Notes under the pieces: generated by a model
The model's input: only the letters and a program-made list of their open reading frames with translations
What the model was told of the DNA's origin: nothing
Database searches by the model: none
Assembly (NCBI GenBank): GCA_003999685.1
Contig: CP021221.1
Span: 806,001 to 870,000 of the forward strand
Direction: 5' to 3'
DNA length: 64,000 nucleotides
DNA from: Taiwanofungus camphoratus
Taxonomy: Eukaryota > Basidiomycota > Agaricomycetes > Polyporales > Taiwanofungaceae
Part shown: piece by piece, positions 60,317 through 64,000 of the stretch
Position numbering within the stretch: position 1 is the stretch's first letter
How the letters are laid out: each line of letters begins with the position of its first letter
Translations under genes and position numbers: made by a program

Positions 60317-61918
60317 ATGGTCAATAATGCATACATTGTGTTACAGCTCGCCAGCGAGCTCGAGAATGAAGGAAACAATCCATTCGCGACGGTAAGAGAG
60401 CGATTGCCGCCTGCCCCGTGTCTCCTGACTCGTCTTCCTTCGACTGGTCTGTTTACGATTGGGACCATATTGTTACTAGAGCTGACATGATACTATCAAG
60501 GTTTTCTTCTGCGAGAAGCGGAGCAACTTGCGCCAAAGGCTGTGATCAGACAATTACGGCGGACGCCTAGCCCTTCGCCACCAAGCTCTCCTTCATTGAG
60601 TCTTGCGGCTGTAGACGAGCGGGAAGACCGTACGATCGATAACCAGGGCAATCGAGAAGATGCAATACAATCGCAGTCTGAGAGCTCTCGGATCACAAGT
60701 ATCACTTCAGTGCTATCCTCCGTATCCCTCGCGACTTCCAAGTTGTCGCCTAGTCGCACTACACGGGTTGACACTCAAGACAGAAAGTCATGGAAAGTGC
60801 CTGAGGCAAGTGCTCAGATAGTGGTTGGAATAACATGTGCTTGACGAACCTTGATAGCCGTATGAAGTTTTCCGCGCAGTCGAGAAGAAGGATGTAACTT
60901 TCCTGATGGAGGTTCGAGATCGGGCATTTCATGTATGGATATTAAGCATTATTCCTTTCCCTGGGTTATTTTTATTATTGCTACTGCAGTTACTGGTCCG
61001 GAAACATGGCGATGCTACTCCTCTCCTCCATGCCATGCGCATCGGCAAAACTCATCAGGATGTGGCCATTGTCCTTCTGGGTGCCTTCTCGCGGTATGTC
61101 AACAATCTGCAGGACGACGAAATCTCACTACCGCGTACGAAGATGCTTCTTAAAGCTCTGCGTAAGTCTAGCTTCTATTGTGGGTGACTGAAGCTGGAAT
61201 GACAGGACGCAGGTGTGAACCTCAGATTGGCAATCGATTTCGGCCTGCAAAGCTCCCAGAGCGACCTAATCGCTTCTTTTTTTCAAACCCTAATTATGAG
61301 TGAAGGTGATAAATGGGTCTCAGGACAGGTGGCGGATATTGCTGTGGCTTTGCGCGCAGGAACAGCGGGCAAGCCGGTTCAGACAGCCGATTCTGCTATC
61401 AGGAAATTTGCTACAAAGGAGTTGGGGAAGGCTAAGATGATAGCGGCTCTTGAAGATTAGTAAGTCGTCAGGACTCTTAGCATATTGCATTGTTACAAAT
61501 TGATGAATGCCGCAGTGTTGCCAACGCCACAGCCGACCTCCTGATGATGGCTGCTTGGTGGTGTGCATTGGAGTCCATCATGGGTGACCCCGTCCCGGTA
61601 CGCGGAACACAACATATGACTAGAGTCCCAAATTGATATGCTTGTCCAAAAGACTTACTATTTTGCCCGAGATGATCGTGTGTACAGGGCATTCGTTGAA
61701 CGCCTCAATCAACACAAGAGTGATATCGAGCGCTTATTAGGTCGACGTCTTCGGTGGCAGATCAGAGTTCTGCGGAAGGTCATGGAAGGAAGGAGCAGGA
61801 GTTGGCATGTCAGTATTTATGTCTTTTCCTTGGTCTTTACTGACCACGATATCTTATTCGATTGCAGGGAAAGGTTCAGTTACTGGCTGAGGAGTTCGAC
61901 GAGGGCGAGGGCGTGTGA
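60317..61918 (+). CDS. Conserved helical protein of unknown function
   Basis: Eight exons (60317-60446, 60501-60805, 60858-60932, 60990-61161, 61213-61459, 61516-61597, 61653-61808, 61868-61918) sum to 405 residues. The N-terminal 140 residues are variable and Ser-rich (TPSPSPPSSPSLSLAAVDE). From about residue 145 the text looks conserved and helical: PYEVFRAVEKKDVTFLMEVR, LLHAMRIGKTHQDVAIVLLG, VNLRLAIDFGLQSSQSDLI, KFATKELGKAKMIAALEDY, VYRAFVERLNQHKSDIERLL. It ends in an acidic tail. The PLLHAMRIGKTHQDVAIVL stretch resembles an ankyrin-like pair of helices but I would not call it one. I do not recognise a named family. The intron at 60806-60857 starts with GC. It is divergent from the Dicer-like gene. 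Confidence 0.75.
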
Positions 61919-62864
61919 GATGTGGACCTCATCTTAACATTATTTCATATGAATTTGCGTGTTGGCCGTTTCATGATTGTCATGATTGTATCAACAGATT
62001 CCATGCAAGATCCCTCATCAAGTGCATCACCCCCATCAAGTTGTTTGTTGGTGAGTCGAGTTTGTTTGGTAACCTTAACTTCCACTATATTCAGATCAGC
62101 CAATTCAAATGGTTGAGCTGATCACCCATTTCGCCAGTTGGTGGACTATCGCCAACACGTATACTTCCGCGTTTGTCTGTTCATTTGGAACCGATTATTG
62201 CTCATACAAGGTGCCATGCGGGTTCAAGAGCAATGCCTGTACTGATGGCGTATCATTGAGCATATATCAAATGTCGTCGGAGTGTTGAGATAACCTAGTA
62301 CATCGTGCACTTGTCTCAATTATGTCTGACCTGCTCGTACAAGGTGCCTTCCGGGTCCAAACATACAACCCGTGTCGGGGCGTATTCTCGAGCACACACC
62401 GCATCACATCGCTGTAGTCGCATGTAATTCCACACCCTTTCATAAGAATGACTAGTGCGTCATCCGAGACTCGGAATTTTTATTCAATGCCAGCTATGTA
62501 TCGCGGTGTGTATCATCATTGGTCGAACCGGTCAAAGAGGGGACAGAATAGGCAGTTCTAGACAGCCACTCATTATGCAGGACGAGCCCTCTGGCGCCCA
62601 TATTTCCTCGTTCATATTGAGCTGGAAGTGAAACTCCAGACTACTTGAGAAACAGGAAGTGCAGCCTTCTTGTTTAAAGATAGTCGTCATTGATGACAGT
62701 TGCTAACAGTATTGGCGTCTGTTAGGGTTGGCCTACTTCGAATATGCGGTGCGCTTCTAGATGAGTCCCACATAAGAAAGCATAGCAATGATTATAGAGG
62801 AGACCAAGATATACTAAGTCCGAGTAGATGCCGTTGAAACCTCAAGTGTACGATACTAATGAAC
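61919..62864. other. Convergent spacer with a diverged tandem duplication
   Basis: This region lies between two convergent genes. Two imperfect direct copies of about 80-90 bases occur near 62200 and 62330 and are listed separately. No gene is recognised. Confidence 0.5.
62203..62420. repeat. Diverged tandem direct repeat, two copies
   Basis: Copy 1 near 62203 (gctcatacaaggtgcc, followed by gcgggttcaa) and copy 2 near 62333 (gctcgtacaaggtgcc, followed by ccgggtccaa) align over about 80 bases with scattered changes. They are about 130 bases apart start to start. Confidence 0.6.
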
Positions 62865-63663
62865 TTAGAAGATAATCTTCATTTTCTTGACCCATAACCA
62901 CACAGCCACGATGAGTAAGCTCAGCACAGCCGGGGCGAGGTCTAATTGAAGTATGGTATATACCCATATTGTGGCCAAGGGAGGGCACTGGTGGAGGATG
63001 CTTTGAACTACGTGCCAGATGTCGCTACACGATCACTTACCTGTTTCATGACAACACGCCATGATGCACGATTGACGATCCATATCATTCGAGGTCCCAC
63101 TAGCAAAGAAATAATAAAGAGAAAGCCTTGCATCGAGCGATATTGCTTATAACGAGTAGCTAAAAGACAGTAAGCAGTTCAGTCTGTCAAGATCTAGATG
63201 GAAATTCCATACTGTAGAATATGAAAATAGACAGAACTTGCAGTGTTAATATTACTATGTGTAAGACGACGGGATATGCACATCCTACACTCACTTGGCA
63301 CGCTTGGCAGCATCCGATCTGCCAGATCCCGATACGTAGGTTTTCTGCCATACTGCCAGTGAACCAAACTAACAGCCGATCAGAGGTTGAGGGAGTTTGA
63401 TCCCGTGTGTAGACGTACATTTCCATCAACAGTAGAAGGAAGGACATGGGTATTATGAAAAGAGTGGCATTGAAAATCTCCTCTGCAAATGGAGTATCTT
63501 CTTCTGGGACTCCTGTGACCGTCGGTCCACCCGTAGACTGCGGCAAATTCTTGAGGATCCCAGTTTGGTTGATGATGCGCCATTGGTCTTCCTCAGGTAT
63601 GCCTACGTCTTCCGTTGCCTTGGGAGATTTGGACGCCTTCGATTTTTTGCGATTCATGGTCAT
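62865..63663 (-). CDS. DUF7719-type small integral membrane protein
   Basis: Five exons (63419-63663, 63295-63368, 63213-63236, 63041-63159, 62865-62987) sum to 194 residues in frame. The N-terminus is basic (MNRKKSKASKSPKATEDVG), then EEDQWRIINQTGILKNLP. Membrane segments follow: IFNATLFIIPMSFLLLLMEI, a loop with LVHWQYGRKPTYRDLADRML, PSVPILSIFIFYTTRYK, FLFIISLLVGPRMIWIVN, and a last segment LDLAPAVLSLLIVAVWLWVK with a KKMKIIF end that could retain it in the ER. These features fit the fungal DUF7719 family, whose function is unknown. The acceptor at 63369-63370 was chosen because it restores the LVHxQYG motif. An alternative start two codons downstream (63657) is possible. Confidence 0.82.
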
Positions 63664-63843
63664 AGGCGACGAGCGACTACGATGCAGACTGCAACTGCAA
63701 TGCAATTCAAAAGCAAGAGCCGACTGAGAAGTGCGGCGATCTATCACGTGCATAAGAATGCGTGTCGCCGCAGAGCATTCTTGAAAACTCTGCGGCAGTG
63801 TCAACACAATGCCAGGTTTCAGTATTCAAATTTGACTTAGTCG

Positions 63844-64000
63844 ATGGCTGAGACCAACCAAGAAAGATTGCTACGCATCCTCGAGGCCCGCGGTCAACAA
63901 TTCCTAGGTTCTTTCGCATCCCCGGTCACGATCGGGAAGAGGAAGAGCAGAGGAGTAGCAGAGGAGCAACGACATAGCAGAAAGCGAAAGGTGCAAGAGC
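63844..64000 (+). CDS. Start of a further gene, 3' partial
   Basis: An ATG at 63844 opens a frame that runs off the window: MAETNQERLLRILEARGQQF, followed by a Lys/Arg-rich stretch (KRKSRGVAEEQRHSRKRKVQ). The basic start suggests a nuclear or nucleolar protein, but 52 codons are too few to name it. It shares a 180-base divergent promoter with the DUF7719 gene. Confidence 0.55.
   Translation, partial: MAETNQERLLRILEARGQQFLGSFASPVTIGKRKSRGVAEEQRHSRKRKVQE

Noticed and set aside
1-64000. CRISPR arrays, bacterial operons, riboswitches or plasmid functions
   Set aside because: Spliceosomal introns run throughout and all recognised genes are eukaryotic. No regularly spaced repeat array was seen.

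Overview
The window is nuclear DNA of a filamentous basidiomycete, most likely an Agaricomycete. The signs are genes broken by many short introns (about 50-60 nt, GT-AG with a few GC-AG), compact spacing on both strands, and a DUF6534-type membrane protein of the kind expanded in mushroom-forming fungi. Gene models were built by reading open frames and joining them at splice sites that keep frame and restore family motifs. Where the exon sum was checked it is noted.

Layout. 1-9931: a 5'-partial acidic protein, a CBM48 (Mdg1/Crp1-like) protein, an EFM6-type lysine methyltransferase, a DUF6534 membrane protein and mitochondrial ribosomal protein bL12m. 10122-22525: NOT3/NOT5 of CCR4-NOT, the polarity scaffold Bem1/Scd2 (SH3-SH3-PX-PB1) and a large GAR-domain microtubule-binding protein. 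22526-36160: an accessory stretch. It carries several related copies of an unnamed family (conserved central domain plus SAM-like C-terminus), interspersed with an EAF-type elongation factor and a Rck2/Srk1 stress kinase that sits in a GC-rich island. 36675-54212: an allantoate-type MFS carrier, a Shg1/BOD1 protein, uroporphyrinogen decarboxylase, Cdc14 phosphatase, the G1/S factor Mbp1, a tRNA-Glu with an intron, mitochondrial uL24m, a drug-type MFS transporter and COX8. 54397-64000: a Dicer-like RNase III whose helicase motifs have decayed, a conserved protein of unknown function, a DUF7719 membrane protein, and the start of one more gene.

Most genes are housekeeping. Cdc14 and Mbp1 are divergent neighbours, both cell-cycle regulators, with MCB boxes on the Mbp1 side. 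Bem1 and the GAR protein are consecutive and both concern polarity and cytoskeleton. The most unusual parts are the Dicer, with two intact RNase III sites but no recognisable Walker A or DExH box, and the 23-36 kb paralog cluster, which contains an inverted near-identical duplication flanking about 11 kb.
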